Assembly: GCA_029267795.1 (NCBI GenBank)
Contig: JAJUHR010000044.1
Span: 1-9,840, forward strand
Length of the DNA stretch: 9,840 bases
Direction: 5' to 3'
Source of the DNA: Planctomycetota bacterium
GTDB lineage: Bacteria > Planctomycetota > Phycisphaerae > Phycisphaerales > Phycisphaeraceae
The first letter of the stretch is position 1. Every line of letters starts with the position of its first letter. The translations under genes were made by a program, and so were the position numbers. Below the pieces are notes generated by a model that did not search any database, was not told the DNA's origin, and worked only from the letters and a program-made list of their open reading frames with translations. Shown here in pieces: positions 1 through 7,800 of the stretch.

Positions 1-34
1 CACGCAGTCGACACCGAACCCCCCGGACGAGTTC

Positions 35-1879
35 GTGCCCAGCGGCGCCCCAACACCGGCGGCGGGCAGGGCGGCGCGACCGTCGCCGATCGATATCGAA
101 CGCTCTCACCGAGAGAGCCGTGTATTCACTTGGCTGCTTCTTTTGATCAGCCTGGCTGCGGCAGCGCCGGGCATGATCGTGGACCTGCATCGGCCTGAGG
201 TCATCCGGCGCGACGAGGCCCGTACCCTGGCCGCCTCCTTCGAAACCTGGCGGTCTTGGAGCCAACGCGACCCCGAGGGAGCGATGATCGCCGAGCGCTT
301 CGTCCCGACGTTGAACGGCCAGCCCCAGCTGCGCAATCCTCCGGGAACGGCCTGGCTGCACCTGACGGTGCTGTTGCCCGCCAGCGGCGAGGGCGGCTCG
401 CTCGAGGGCGGCTCGCTCGACCCGTTGATCTTGCGCGCCCGGCTGCTGACGGCTTGCATGGGGCTGCTGACCGTTGCCGCCGTGTATTGGGCTGGCCTGT
501 CGATCGGGGGGATGTGGAGTGGGTTCTTCGCAGCGCTGCTGTGTACATCTACGCCGCTGCTGGTCTATCAAGCCCGTTGGGCTACGCCGGTGGTTCCTTC
601 CATAGCGTGGACGTACCTGAGCTTGGCCGCGGCGCTGTGGGCGGCTCGGCCCCTGCGTCCTGTGCCTAGCGTCTGGCGGCAGGCGATCGGTTGGGCGACT
701 TGTGGCGCGGCGATGGGGGCTGCGGCGCTGACGGCCGGCCCGCTCCAGCTCGCTTCCATCGCCGCCGTGGTCTTGCTCATCATCCTCTTGTGCCCGCACC
801 GTACCAGCCACCTGCTGGGGTTGCTGGCCGCTGTGCTCATCGGGTTGTTGCTCGTCTTGCCGTGGGCGGTGTACGTACACAACCACGACGCGCAGGCCGG
901 GGCGTCGTGGTTCCGGCAGGTCGTCCCGTCTAGCCGATGGGGTTGGGGCCGCAGCCCGGTGGAAATTCAACAAGGCGGCTTGGCCTTGCTGCTGGCGATG
1001 TGGCCCTGGGGGCTCTGGCTTGTGGGCGCGGTGATTCACACGGTTCTCGGTGGAGGCGAGGGGGCACGGACGCGCATGCTCATCGGTTGGGCGGTGTTGG
1101 CGGTCGGCGCCGCGGCTTTGGCCTTGCGCTCCACCGCGGCTCAACCCGAGGACACCGTCACGCTGGTTCCCGCGGTGTCGATTTTGATCGGTCACCTGTT
1201 CCATAGGTATGCGCTGTGGGCACAGGAAGGTCGGTCTGCCAAATCCTGGCGGATTCTGTTCTGGCCCCACGAGATGGCGCTGTCGGTGCTGTCGGCGCTG
1301 GTTCCACCGGCGATACGACTGCAGTCATGGTTCGTGGCGCAGGGCGTGCTCACCCAGCCTTTGACCGCGGTTGTGTCGTGGCCTGTGGCGATCGGGTTTG
1401 CGGCCATCCTGCTCGGGCTGGTGGGTTTCAGCCTGCGGTGGTATTGGAAGGATTACCCCGGCCGGGTCGTGATGTGCTGGGCGGCCTGGGGCATCGTGCT
1501 TGTGACGGTGCTGCTGATCCCCGTCGCTCGTGGTCCGCAAATGAGGAGCCCGGTCCGCGTCGACACGCTGACTCTGGCGGCGACCGCGGGCGATGCGCCG
1601 GTGTATTGGATGGTGCCTTCAGGCGATCCCGGGGAGATGCCGGACCCCTCCTTGCTGCTCTACTGGACCAAGCCGCTACCGGTGATCGACGCAGGCCTGC
1701 TCAAAGCCGCGGTGGAGCGGCACGAGGCGTTCTACGTCGTGGCGCCGCTTGAGGGAGCAGTGGGGTCGCTGCCGGGGGCTGTGTTCGTCGCCGAGCTGCC
1801 CAGCCTCGGAAGAAAGGTCTGGGAGTTTACGGATTCCGGGGTGTCCGGTGAGGATTGGCCGCCCGCCACGTCGTGGTAG
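35..1879 (+). CDS. GT-C (family 39-like) membrane glycosyltransferase
   Basis: This is probably an inner-membrane glycosyltransferase that uses a polyprenyl-phosphate sugar donor, like ArnT and PMT enzymes; acceptor and sugar are unknown. Seen in the 614 residues: a short polar N-terminus, a first membrane segment at about 32-48, then a periplasmic-type loop with an Asp-Glu pair (D60-E61, RRDEAR), where GT-C enzymes keep their catalytic acid. An NGQPQLRNPPG stretch at 94-104 matches the family's 'NG.P...PP' pattern. Some ten further hydrophobic segments lie between 136 and 497, and a soluble C-terminal region spans about 500-614. Length and layout suit family 39. The GTG at 35 is a plausible start with a weak ribosome site, but the frame stays open to the window edge, so the true start may lie upstream. 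The next gene, for thiamine synthesis, follows after 65 bases and gives no clue to substrate. The family call is fairly good; specificity cannot be told. Confidence 0.72.
   Translation: MPSGAPTPAAGRAARPSPIDIERSHRESRVFTWLLLLISLAAAAPGMIVDLHRPEVIRRDEARTLAASFETWRSWSQRDPEGAMIAERFVPTLNGQPQLRNPPGTAWLHLTVLLPASGEGGSLEGGSLDPLILRARLLTACMGLLTVAAVYWAGLSIGGMWSGFFAALLCTSTPLLVYQARWATPVVPSIAWTYLSLAAALWAARPLRPVPSVWRQAIGWATCGAAMGAAALTAGPLQLASIAAVVLLIILLCPHRTSHLLGLLAAVLIGLLLVLPWAVYVHNHDAQAGASWFRQVVPSSRWGWGRSPVEIQQGGLALLLAMWPWGLWLVGAVIHTVLGGGEGARTRMLIGWAVLAVGAAALALRSTAAQPEDTVTLVPAVSILIGHLFHRYALWAQEGRSAKSWRILFWPHEMALSVLSALVPPAIRLQSWFVAQGVLTQPLTAVVSWPVAIGFAAILLGLVGFSLRWYWKDYPGRVVMCWAAWGIVLVTVLLIPVARGPQMRSPVRVDTLTLAATAGDAPVYWMVPSGDPGEMPDPSLLLYWTKPLPVIDAGLLKAAVERHEAFYVVAPLEGAVGSLPGAVFVAELPSLGRKVWEFTDSGVSGEDWPPATSW
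389..418 (+). repeat. 15-bp perfect tandem duplication inside the glycosyltransferase gene
   Basis: Two identical 15-base units (389-403 and 404-418, gagggcggctcgctc) stand head to tail and keep the frame, so the protein reads EGGSL twice (residues 119-128). The duplication lies in the predicted first external loop, between the PP motif and the second membrane segment. It probably arose by slippage and should be tolerated there. Confidence 0.9.
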
Positions 1880-1907
1880 CGGTTTCTCTTGCCTCGCGTC
1901 CTACGAT

Positions 1908-1919
1908 GCGGTCGACCGC
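1908..1919. promoter_or_regulatory. 12-bp perfect palindrome ahead of thiE
   Basis: GCGGTCGACCGC is its own reverse complement. It lies in the 65-base gap between the glycosyltransferase stop and the thiE start, ending 25 bases before the GTG. It could be an operator, or in RNA a 4-bp stem with a UCGA loop. In such GC-rich DNA it may also be chance, and no function is shown. Confidence 0.3.
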
Positions 1920-1929
1920 TCGATCGCCG

Positions 1930-1935
1930 AAGGGG
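1930..1935 (+). promoter_or_regulatory. Ribosome binding site deciding the thiE start
   Basis: An AAGGGG stretch ends 9 bases before the GTG at 1945. The upstream in-frame alternatives (ATG at 1906, TTG at 1855) have no comparable purine-rich site, and the family's conserved sequence begins directly after 1945. This site therefore supports GTG 1945 as the start. Confidence 0.6.
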
Positions 1936-1944
1936 TTCACCGCT

Positions 1945-2985
1945 GTGCCCAACGTTTTGCGCATCCTCGACGCCAACGCGAACCGCGCCCGTGAAGCCCT
2001 GCGCGTGATGGAAGAAGCGGCGAGGTTTCTCTTGAACGACGCGTCCCTGTGCCGGGAGCTGAAGGCTCTGCGGCACGACTTGGTTTCAGCGCTGGTGGCG
2101 GTCCCCGCCTTGGAGGCCAACCGTGATACGCCGGGCGATGTGGGCGTTGGCACCAAACTCGAAGGCGAACTGCGGCGCGAGTCCGTCCCGGACGTCGTCA
2201 TCGCCGCTGGTAAGCGGCTCAGCGAGGCGCTGCGGGTTCTGGAGGAATACGGCAAGACGCTGGGCGAAGCGGGGGGCGGGTTTTCTCTTGCGGTCGAGTC
2301 GCTGCGCTACCGCGGGTACGGCCTGGAGCAGCGGCTGCTTCGCGCGCTGGGTGGTGGCACGCGGCGTCAGTGGCGGTTGTGCGTGCTGATCAGCGAGCCG
2401 CTCTGTACGCACGGGGATTGGTTGGGCGTCGCCGAGGCCGCGGTCGCCGCCGGCGCCGATTGTGTGCAGCTGCGCGAAAAGCTTCTATCCGATACGGAGC
2501 TGCTCGGCCGCGCCAAGCGGCTGGTAGAGTTGTGTCGCGGCCGGGGGATCGGCGTGATCATCAACGACCGGCCGGATGTCGCGTACCTCAGCGGGGCTGA
2601 CGGCGTGCACCTGGGGCAGGGCGACCTGCCTTGCGATGAGGTCCGGCGGCTCTTTGGCCGGCAACTGTTGATCGGCGTGAGCACGTCCAACCTCGAACAG
2701 GCCCAGCGGGCCCTGAATGACGGCGCCGATTACTGCGGCGTCGGCCCGATGTTTCGCACCACGACTAAGCACAAGGAGTTCATCGCCGGCCCAGCCTACC
2801 TGCGGAGGTACCTTGAATGGGGGAAGCTGCCCCACCTGGCGATCGGCGGGGTCACCGCCGACAACGTGTATGAGTTGGTGAGCGCGGGCGTGCGGGGGAT
2901 CGCGGTGAGCGGCGCGGTGTGCTCGGCGTCGGACCCGGCCGCCGCGGTCTCTGAGCTGCTGCAGAAACTCACGCCTGTGCGGTAA
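1945..2985 (+). CDS. thiE: ThiD2-ThiE fusion: HMP-phosphate kinase / thiamine-phosphate synthase
   Basis: This bifunctional cytosolic enzyme joins the pyrimidine and thiazole halves of thiamine. The C-terminal part (about 145-346) is a ThiE TIM barrel coupling HMP-pyrophosphate with thiazole phosphate. Its motifs appear in order: QLREK at 175-179, INDRPDVA at 206-213, GVHLGQGD at 220-227, GVSTSN at 244-249, GVGPMFRTTTK at 265-275 (pyrophosphate-binding loop), AIGGV at 299-303 and VSGAV at 321-325. The N-terminal 135 residues (RILDANANRAREALRVMEE at 6-24; a second RLSEALRVLEEYGK at 91-104) match ThiD2, known from ThiE fusions as a strictly monofunctional HMP-P kinase. So one chain could make HMP-PP and use it. 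The length of 346 residues, against about 210 for plain ThiE, fits the fusion. Starting at GTG 1945 removes 30 unconserved residues of the longest frame. No TPP riboswitch fits in the 65-base leader, so control may come from the upstream gene's transcript. Confidence 0.93.
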   Translation: MPNVLRILDANANRAREALRVMEEAARFLLNDASLCRELKALRHDLVSALVAVPALEANRDTPGDVGVGTKLEGELRRESVPDVVIAAGKRLSEALRVLEEYGKTLGEAGGGFSLAVESLRYRGYGLEQRLLRALGGGTRRQWRLCVLISEPLCTHGDWLGVAEAAVAAGADCVQLREKLLSDTELLGRAKRLVELCRGRGIGVIINDRPDVAYLSGADGVHLGQGDLPCDEVRRLFGRQLLIGVSTSNLEQAQRALNDGADYCGVGPMFRTTTKHKEFIAGPAYLRRYLEWGKLPHLAIGGVTADNVYELVSAGVRGIAVSGAVCSASDPAAAVSELLQKLTPVR

Positions 2986-3039
2986 GCCGGGGGGTTGGCG
3001 TCGTGAGTTGACGGAATGGCCGGCCCGGTGACGGCGCGA

Positions 3040-3477
3040 TCACCCCGGTTGTTCGGTGACGCTTACTTTCTGCATCACGTCGCCGCGCCGGATCGCGTCG
3101 ACCACGGATTGGCCCTCGATCACTCGGCCGAACACGGAGTGTTTGCCGTCCAGCCAGGGCGTCGCGGCGTGGGTGATGAAGAACTGCGAGCCGTTTGTGT
3201 TCGGTCCTGCGTTGGCCATCGACAACACACCTGGGCCGTCGTGCTTCAGGTCCGGGTGGAACTCGTCCTCGAACCGATACCCCGGCCCGCCGGTGCCCGT
3301 CCCCTGGGGGCAGCCGGTTTGGATCATGAAGTTGGGGATCACGCGGTGGAAGACCAAGCCGTCGTAGAAGCCCTGGCTGGCAAGCTTCTCGAAGTTGGCG
3401 CAGGTGCGTGGGGCCTTGTCGTCGCACAGCTTCAGGCGGATGACGCCCTTGCTGGTTTCGATGGTGGCGATCTTCAA
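3040..3477 (-). CDS. Cyclophilin-type peptidyl-prolyl cis-trans isomerase
   Basis: This 145-residue single-domain cyclophilin catalyses isomerisation of Xaa-Pro bonds during protein folding. All the key positions of the human cyclophilin A active site have counterparts: R45 and F50 in FHRVIPNFMIQTG, Q98 and F100 in GSQFFIT, W108 and H113 in PWLDGKHSVFG. It has no signal peptide and no extra domain, so it should be cytosolic, like E. coli PpiB. It is slightly shorter than PpiB (164). The start codon is TTG at 3477, with AAGGA six bases before it; the protein then begins MKIATIETSKG, as is usual for the family. It lies 46 bases after nuoD on the same strand and may share its transcript. It converges with thiE across 54 bases that contain no convincing terminator. 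Confidence 0.95.
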   Translation of the reverse strand: MKIATIETSKGVIRLKLCDDKAPRTCANFEKLASQGFYDGLVFHRVIPNFMIQTGCPQGTGTGGPGYRFEDEFHPDLKHDGPGVLSMANAGPNTNGSQFFITHAATPWLDGKHSVFGRVIEGQSVVDAIRRGDVMQKVSVTEQPG

Positions 3478-3483
3478 GGGATT

Positions 3484-3488
3484 TCCTT
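3484..3488 (-). promoter_or_regulatory. Ribosome binding site for the cyclophilin (TTG start)
   Basis: AAGGA on the - strand lies six bases before the TTG at 3477. It supports this uncommon start codon, as there is no ATG or GTG near the beginning of the conserved domain. Confidence 0.65.
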
Positions 3489-3523
3489 GTAAGGGGGGTG
3501 TCGGGCGGGCTGGCGGTGGAGGG

Positions 3524-4732
3524 TTAACGGTCCACTTGGCCCATCACCACATCGATCGAGCCGATGATCGCCGGCACGTCCGCCAGGAGGACGCCCCGGC
3601 ACACCTCGCCGGTGACCGACAGGTTGCAGAACGTCGCCGCCCGTGCTTTGCAGCGGTAGGGGATCGGTCCGCCCTGCGACTCCAGGTAGAACCCCAGGAC
3701 GCCGCGGGGGTTTTCGGTTTCGACGTACACCTCGCCGGGGTCGGGCTTGAAGTTGCGCGACAGCTTCACGCGGTACTGCGCCTGAGGCCCGGAGGTGGGG
3801 ATCATCTGGATCGCCTGGCGGATGATCTTGCAGCTTTCGATCATCTCCCGCATGCGGACGATGTAGCGGTCCCAGCAATCGCCCAGGGTGCCAACCTCGC
3901 CGCGGCCGACGATCACGTCGAACTCCAGCTCCGGGTACAGGCTGTAGGGGTTGTCGCGCCGCAGGTCGTACGGGATGCCGCTGCCGCGGATCACCGGGCC
4001 GGTCAGGGCGTAACGGACCGCCAGTTCCTTCGAGATCACGCCGACGTTCCCCGTGCGCTTGATGAAGATCTGGTTGTAGGAGAGCAGGTCGTTATATTCC
4101 TTGATCTTCGGCTCGAAGTAGTCCAGGAATTCGCCGACCCTCTCCAGGTAGCCCTGCGGCAGGTCGTATGTCGAGCCGCCGATGGTCAGGTACGAGTACG
4201 TCAGCCGGGCCCCGCAGACCATCTCGAACAGGTCCAGGATGTACTCGCGCTCGCGGAAGGCGTACAGGAACGGCGTGAACGCGCCGATGTCCAACCCGTA
4301 CGTTCCGAACGACACCAGGTGTGATGCGATCCGGTTCAGCTCGCAGATGATGATGCGGATGAACTCCGCCCGCCGCGGCAGCTCGATCCCCGCCAGCTTC
4401 TCGGTCGCCCGGCAAAACGCCCAGTTCTCGTTCATCCCCGCCAGGTAATCCATCCGGTCCGTGTAAGGGATGAACTGGTAGTACGCGACGTTCTCGCCGA
4501 TCTTTTCCGCGCAGCGGTGCAAGTACCCGATGTGCGGGACCGCTTCGAGCACCATCTCGCCGTCCGTCCGCAGCACCACGCGCAACACCCCGTGCGTGGA
4601 GGGGTGCTGCGGCCCCATGTTCACCAGCATCTCCTCGGTCGGGACATCGACCTGCTCGGTCGTGCCCGGTTCCGGGCCCTCCGGCCGCTGGATGACGTAG
4701 GCCTGCTCAATGCGGGTATCGGTGATGGTCAT
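3524..4732 (-). CDS. nuoD: NADH-quinone oxidoreductase subunit D (complex I 49-kDa homologue)
   Basis: NuoD forms, with NuoB, the quinone-reducing chamber of respiratory complex I, in the peripheral arm next to the membrane. The 402 residues are full length for a stand-alone NuoD, not an NuoCD fusion. The N-terminal GPQHPSTHGVLR motif (40-51) holds H47, and DRMDY (92-96) ends in Y96. The 49-residue spacing is the same as between the quinone-binding His and Tyr in Thermus Nqo4 (H38, Y87) and the bovine 49-kDa subunit (H59, Y108). The chain ends VMGQVDR, close to the usual GEVDR end. The CxxC nickel ligands of the related hydrogenase large subunits are absent, so this is complex I and not a hydrogenase. 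ATG 4732 is chosen because the longer frame to a TTG at 4780 adds 16 unconserved residues. No other nuo gene is in the window; the neighbours are smc (123 bases upstream) and a cyclophilin. A promoter abuts the start codon. Confidence 0.97.
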   Translation of the reverse strand: MTITDTRIEQAYVIQRPEGPEPGTTEQVDVPTEEMLVNMGPQHPSTHGVLRVVLRTDGEMVLEAVPHIGYLHRCAEKIGENVAYYQFIPYTDRMDYLAGMNENWAFCRATEKLAGIELPRRAEFIRIIICELNRIASHLVSFGTYGLDIGAFTPFLYAFREREYILDLFEMVCGARLTYSYLTIGGSTYDLPQGYLERVGEFLDYFEPKIKEYNDLLSYNQIFIKRTGNVGVISKELAVRYALTGPVIRGSGIPYDLRRDNPYSLYPELEFDVIVGRGEVGTLGDCWDRYIVRMREMIESCKIIRQAIQMIPTSGPQAQYRVKLSRNFKPDPGEVYVETENPRGVLGFYLESQGGPIPYRCKARAATFCNLSVTGEVCRGVLLADVPAIIGSIDVVMGQVDR

Positions 4733-4738
4733 ACCTTT

Positions 4739-4766
4739 ATTGTAAGGGGTGCGGTATCGCGGGCAA
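4739..4766 (-). promoter_or_regulatory. Candidate sigma70-like promoter of nuoD
   Basis: Read on the - strand: TTGCCC (4766-4761, 4 of 6 to the -35 consensus), a 16-base spacer, then TACAAT (4744-4739, 5 of 6 to the -10 consensus). Only six bases separate the -10 element from the ATG at 4732, so transcription would start at or beside the start codon. The only Shine-Dalgarno-like sequence (AAAGG) is one base from the ATG, too near for normal use. The arrangement suggests a leaderless message. This is inferred from sequence alone. Confidence 0.45.
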
Positions 4767-4795
4767 CGAGCCGCCCCCAAGGGCTCGCTCGGCCC
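4761..4795 (-). other. Hairpin in the smc-nuoD gap
   Basis: CGAGCC (4767-4772) pairs with GGCTCG (4782-4787) around a 9-base loop, and flanking GGGC (4761-4764) can pair with GCCC (4792-4795). On the - strand it falls about 60 bases after the smc stop and ends within the -35 box of the nuoD promoter candidate. No T-run follows, so it is not a classical intrinsic terminator. It could slow readthrough from smc or be a protein site. The rest of the 123-base gap shows nothing else. Confidence 0.35.
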
Positions 4796-4855
4796 ATCTG
4801 CCGCCGGGGCGCAGCCGTACGCCGAAGCGCCTGCCCGCCGGTTCGCGGGGGCCGT

Positions 4856-7800
4856 TTACTCGCCCGTGCCGACCTCCACTGGCCCGGCGTCTTCGTACAT
4901 CGCCGCCAGGCGTTGGCGCAGGGAGGGTTCTGGCCCGAGGCGGGCTGGCTCGTGCAGTCCGGCTTCTTCGCCTTGGGGTGATTCGACCTCCGCTGCGGCC
5001 CGGTCCGCCCGCTCTTGCGCCCCGACCGCTTCCGCCGCGATCCGTCCGTGCGGCCCGACTTGGTCGAACTTCACCGCGACCCGCTTGGATACTCCGCGCT
5101 CCTGCATTGTGATGCCGTACAGGGTGTCCGCCACCTGCATCGTCCGTTTGTGGTGCGTGATGATGATGAAGTGTGACCGGTCCAAGAAGCTGCGCACCAC
5201 TTGCGTGAACCGCTCCACGTTCGCGTCGTCCAGGGCGGCGTCGACCTCGTCCAGCACGCAGAACGGGCTGGGCTTGGCCTGGAAGATGCTCATGAGCAGG
5301 GCGACGGCGGTCATCGTCTTCTCCCCGCCGGACAGCAGGCTGATCGACTGCGGTTCCTTGCCCGGGGGCTTGGCGATGATCTCGATGCCGGATTCCAGCA
5401 CGTCGACCTGGCCGGATTCGTCGGGGACCAGGGTCAGGTCTGCCCGGCCGCCGCCGAACAGCCGCCGGAACATCCCGTCCTTGCCCGCGAAGTTCTCCCG
5501 CACCTGTTCGAACGTCTGTTCGAAGCGCTTGCGCGACTCCTCGTTGATCTGCCGGATCAGCCGCTCGAGCTGGGCTTTGGCCGAGAGGATGTCTTCCACC
5601 TGGGTCGCCAGCTCTTTCTGGGTTTTCTCCAGTTCGTTCTGCTCGTGGATCGCGTCCAGGTTGACCGTGCCCAACCGCTGCAGCTTCTCACGCAGCTGCC
5701 GGACCTGCTCCTCCAGCGCCGCCCAGTCGACCTCCTGCGGTTGATAGTCTTTGTGCGCCTCGGCCAGGACAAGGCCGACCTGCTCCTGCCCGCGTTGCTC
5801 GACCGTGGCGAGTTTCACCTGCAACTCGCGTTGGATCATCTGCAGCTCGTGCACGCGCCGATTCTGGGCCTCGACCGCCTCGCGTCGCGCCACCAGCGAG
5901 ACCTGCAACCCTTCGAGTGTCGCGGCGAGCTTGTCCAGCCGGTGTTGGAGCAAGTCGCACCGCACCCCCAGCTCGCGGTGACGGGTCTCGGCTTCTTCGG
6001 CGTGCTTTTGGGCCTCGAACGCGGTGTCCTGCAGCTCGGTCGTGCGCTGCCGGTGTCGGTTGAGCTGCTCGGCGACGGCCTTGTGTTGTCGTTGAATGTC
6101 CTCCGAAGCGATCTGGGCCTGACGCAGCTGTCGGTGCGATGCGGACAGTTGCTCGGCGAGCTTGCCCGCCTCGACGCGCAGGGTGGTCTCTGCCTCGCGG
6201 GCGTGCTCGAGTTTCGTGCTCAGTTCCGCGACCTGGGCCTGTAGCGCCGCCACCGCCTGTTCGCGCGACCGCGAGTCTTCCTCTAGCCGTCGGGCCTCGT
6301 CCTGGTGCGTGCGGCGTTGCCGGTCTGCCTCGCGCAGCTGCCGGTGGATCTGCTCGGTCTCCGCGGCCAGCACCGGCTGCTCCCGCTGCAGCTGGGCGAT
6401 CTGGGCGGTGAGCCCTTCCAGCCGGCTGCTCAGCTCGGCTCGCATCGCCTGCCCTTCACTGATGGCGCTCCGCAGATCGTGCGCCACCTTCTCGACGTGC
6501 GCGAGCTGATCGCTCAGCTCGCCGAGGCGGTTGTTCTCCTGGGCGATTGCTTCGTCGAGTCGAGTGATCTGGCGCTGCAATCGGGCCAGTTCGCTGCGTC
6601 TGCTGATCAGGCCCCCGTTGCCGTTGGATGGGCTGCTCAGCGGGCCTGCGGTGACTCGGCCGTCGGCCTCGAGGACCTCACCGCCTCGTGTGACGAACCG
6701 GTAGCCCGTCGGCAACTCCGCGCGGAGCCGGGCCGCCGCTTGCAAGTCCGCCACGATGAGTGTGCGGCCCAAGACCCGGGACACGATCGGCCTGATCCAA
6801 TCGGGGTAGCGCACCCAATCCACGGCGGATGGCACGCCGGCCGGCAGGGGCGGCGGCTCCGCGGCGCGGTCGGCCGTGTCCGCAGCGCACTGGTCGATCG
6901 GCAGGAACGTGACCCGACCGGCCAGTGCCTGGATCGCTTCGCGGGCGCCCTCGGCGGCTGCCCCCTCGCACAGGTCTGCCAGCCTGTCGATCACCAAAGC
7001 CTGCTGGTGTTCGCCCAGCGCCGCCTCGATGAGGCGTGCGTGGTCGGGCTGCTCCGGATCGGTTTCGATCGCGCTGACCAGCAGGCCGCGCACGAACCTG
7101 AACGCCCCGCCACCCTCGCGCGGCAGGGCTTGGGCCGCCAGGATCGCTTTCACCGGGTCCGCCACGCCCTCCTGCCGGTCTTGCATCTCTTGCAGGACCG
7201 ACAGGCGAGAGGCCAGCGCGCTGCGTTGTTCACGCCACTGTGCCAACCGTTCAGCCAGCTGGCTCTTTTGTTCGTGCAGCTGGGCCGCCTGGGCCGTGTG
7301 CTGCTGCAGGTGCGCGCCCTGGGCCTCGATGAGGGCTTGCACTTCGGCCTTCTTTTCGGATACATCGTCCTGGTTTCGCAGCAGCCGCTCCAGTTCCTCG
7401 GCGATGAGCCCGGCCCGTTCGCCGATTTTCTGGCTGGCGTGCACCAGGTTGCGTTCGACCACGTCGATGGATTGGATCTGGTTGTGCAGTTGGGCTGTGC
7501 GGCGCATCAGGGTGATGATCCCGGACTTTTCGTCCTCGATCGCCCCGCGTTTTTCGTTCAGCTCCTGTTGCAATTCACGTGTCTGGGCCTGGGCTGCCTC
7601 CAGTTTGGAGGTGGACCCGGCCTGCAGGGCGCCGAGTTGTTCGATCTGCGAACCCAGCCGGGCCAGCTCCGCCAGGACTTGATCGCGACGATCGATCAGT
7701 TCGGCCAGGTGGCGTTGGTCGCGCTCAGCCTGATTCGCCAGGTCCGCGATCGCCGCCTGGGCGAACCGCCAGCGTTGCTCGGCCTGCTCCTTCTGCGCCT

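Noticed and set aside
1880..1944. TPP riboswitch ahead of thiE
   Set aside because: The gap is only 65 bases, and neither the conserved CUGAGA element nor the partner stems of the thi box are present.
3024..3048. Hairpin GGTGA/TCACC between the converging thiE and cyclophilin genes as a bidirectional terminator
   Set aside because: The stem is only 5 bp with an 8-base loop, overlaps the cyclophilin stop codon, and lacks a T-run on either strand.
3395..4324. Open frame of 309 codons on the + strand opposite nuoD
   Set aside because: It is a shadow of nuoD, with His/Asp/Val-rich low-complexity sequence and no motif or ribosome site.
3524..4732. Possible hydrogenase large subunit rather than NuoD
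   Set aside because: The cysteine pairs that bind nickel at both ends of hydrogenase large subunits are absent, and the protein carries the complex I motifs HPSTHG, DRMDY and the terminal VDR.
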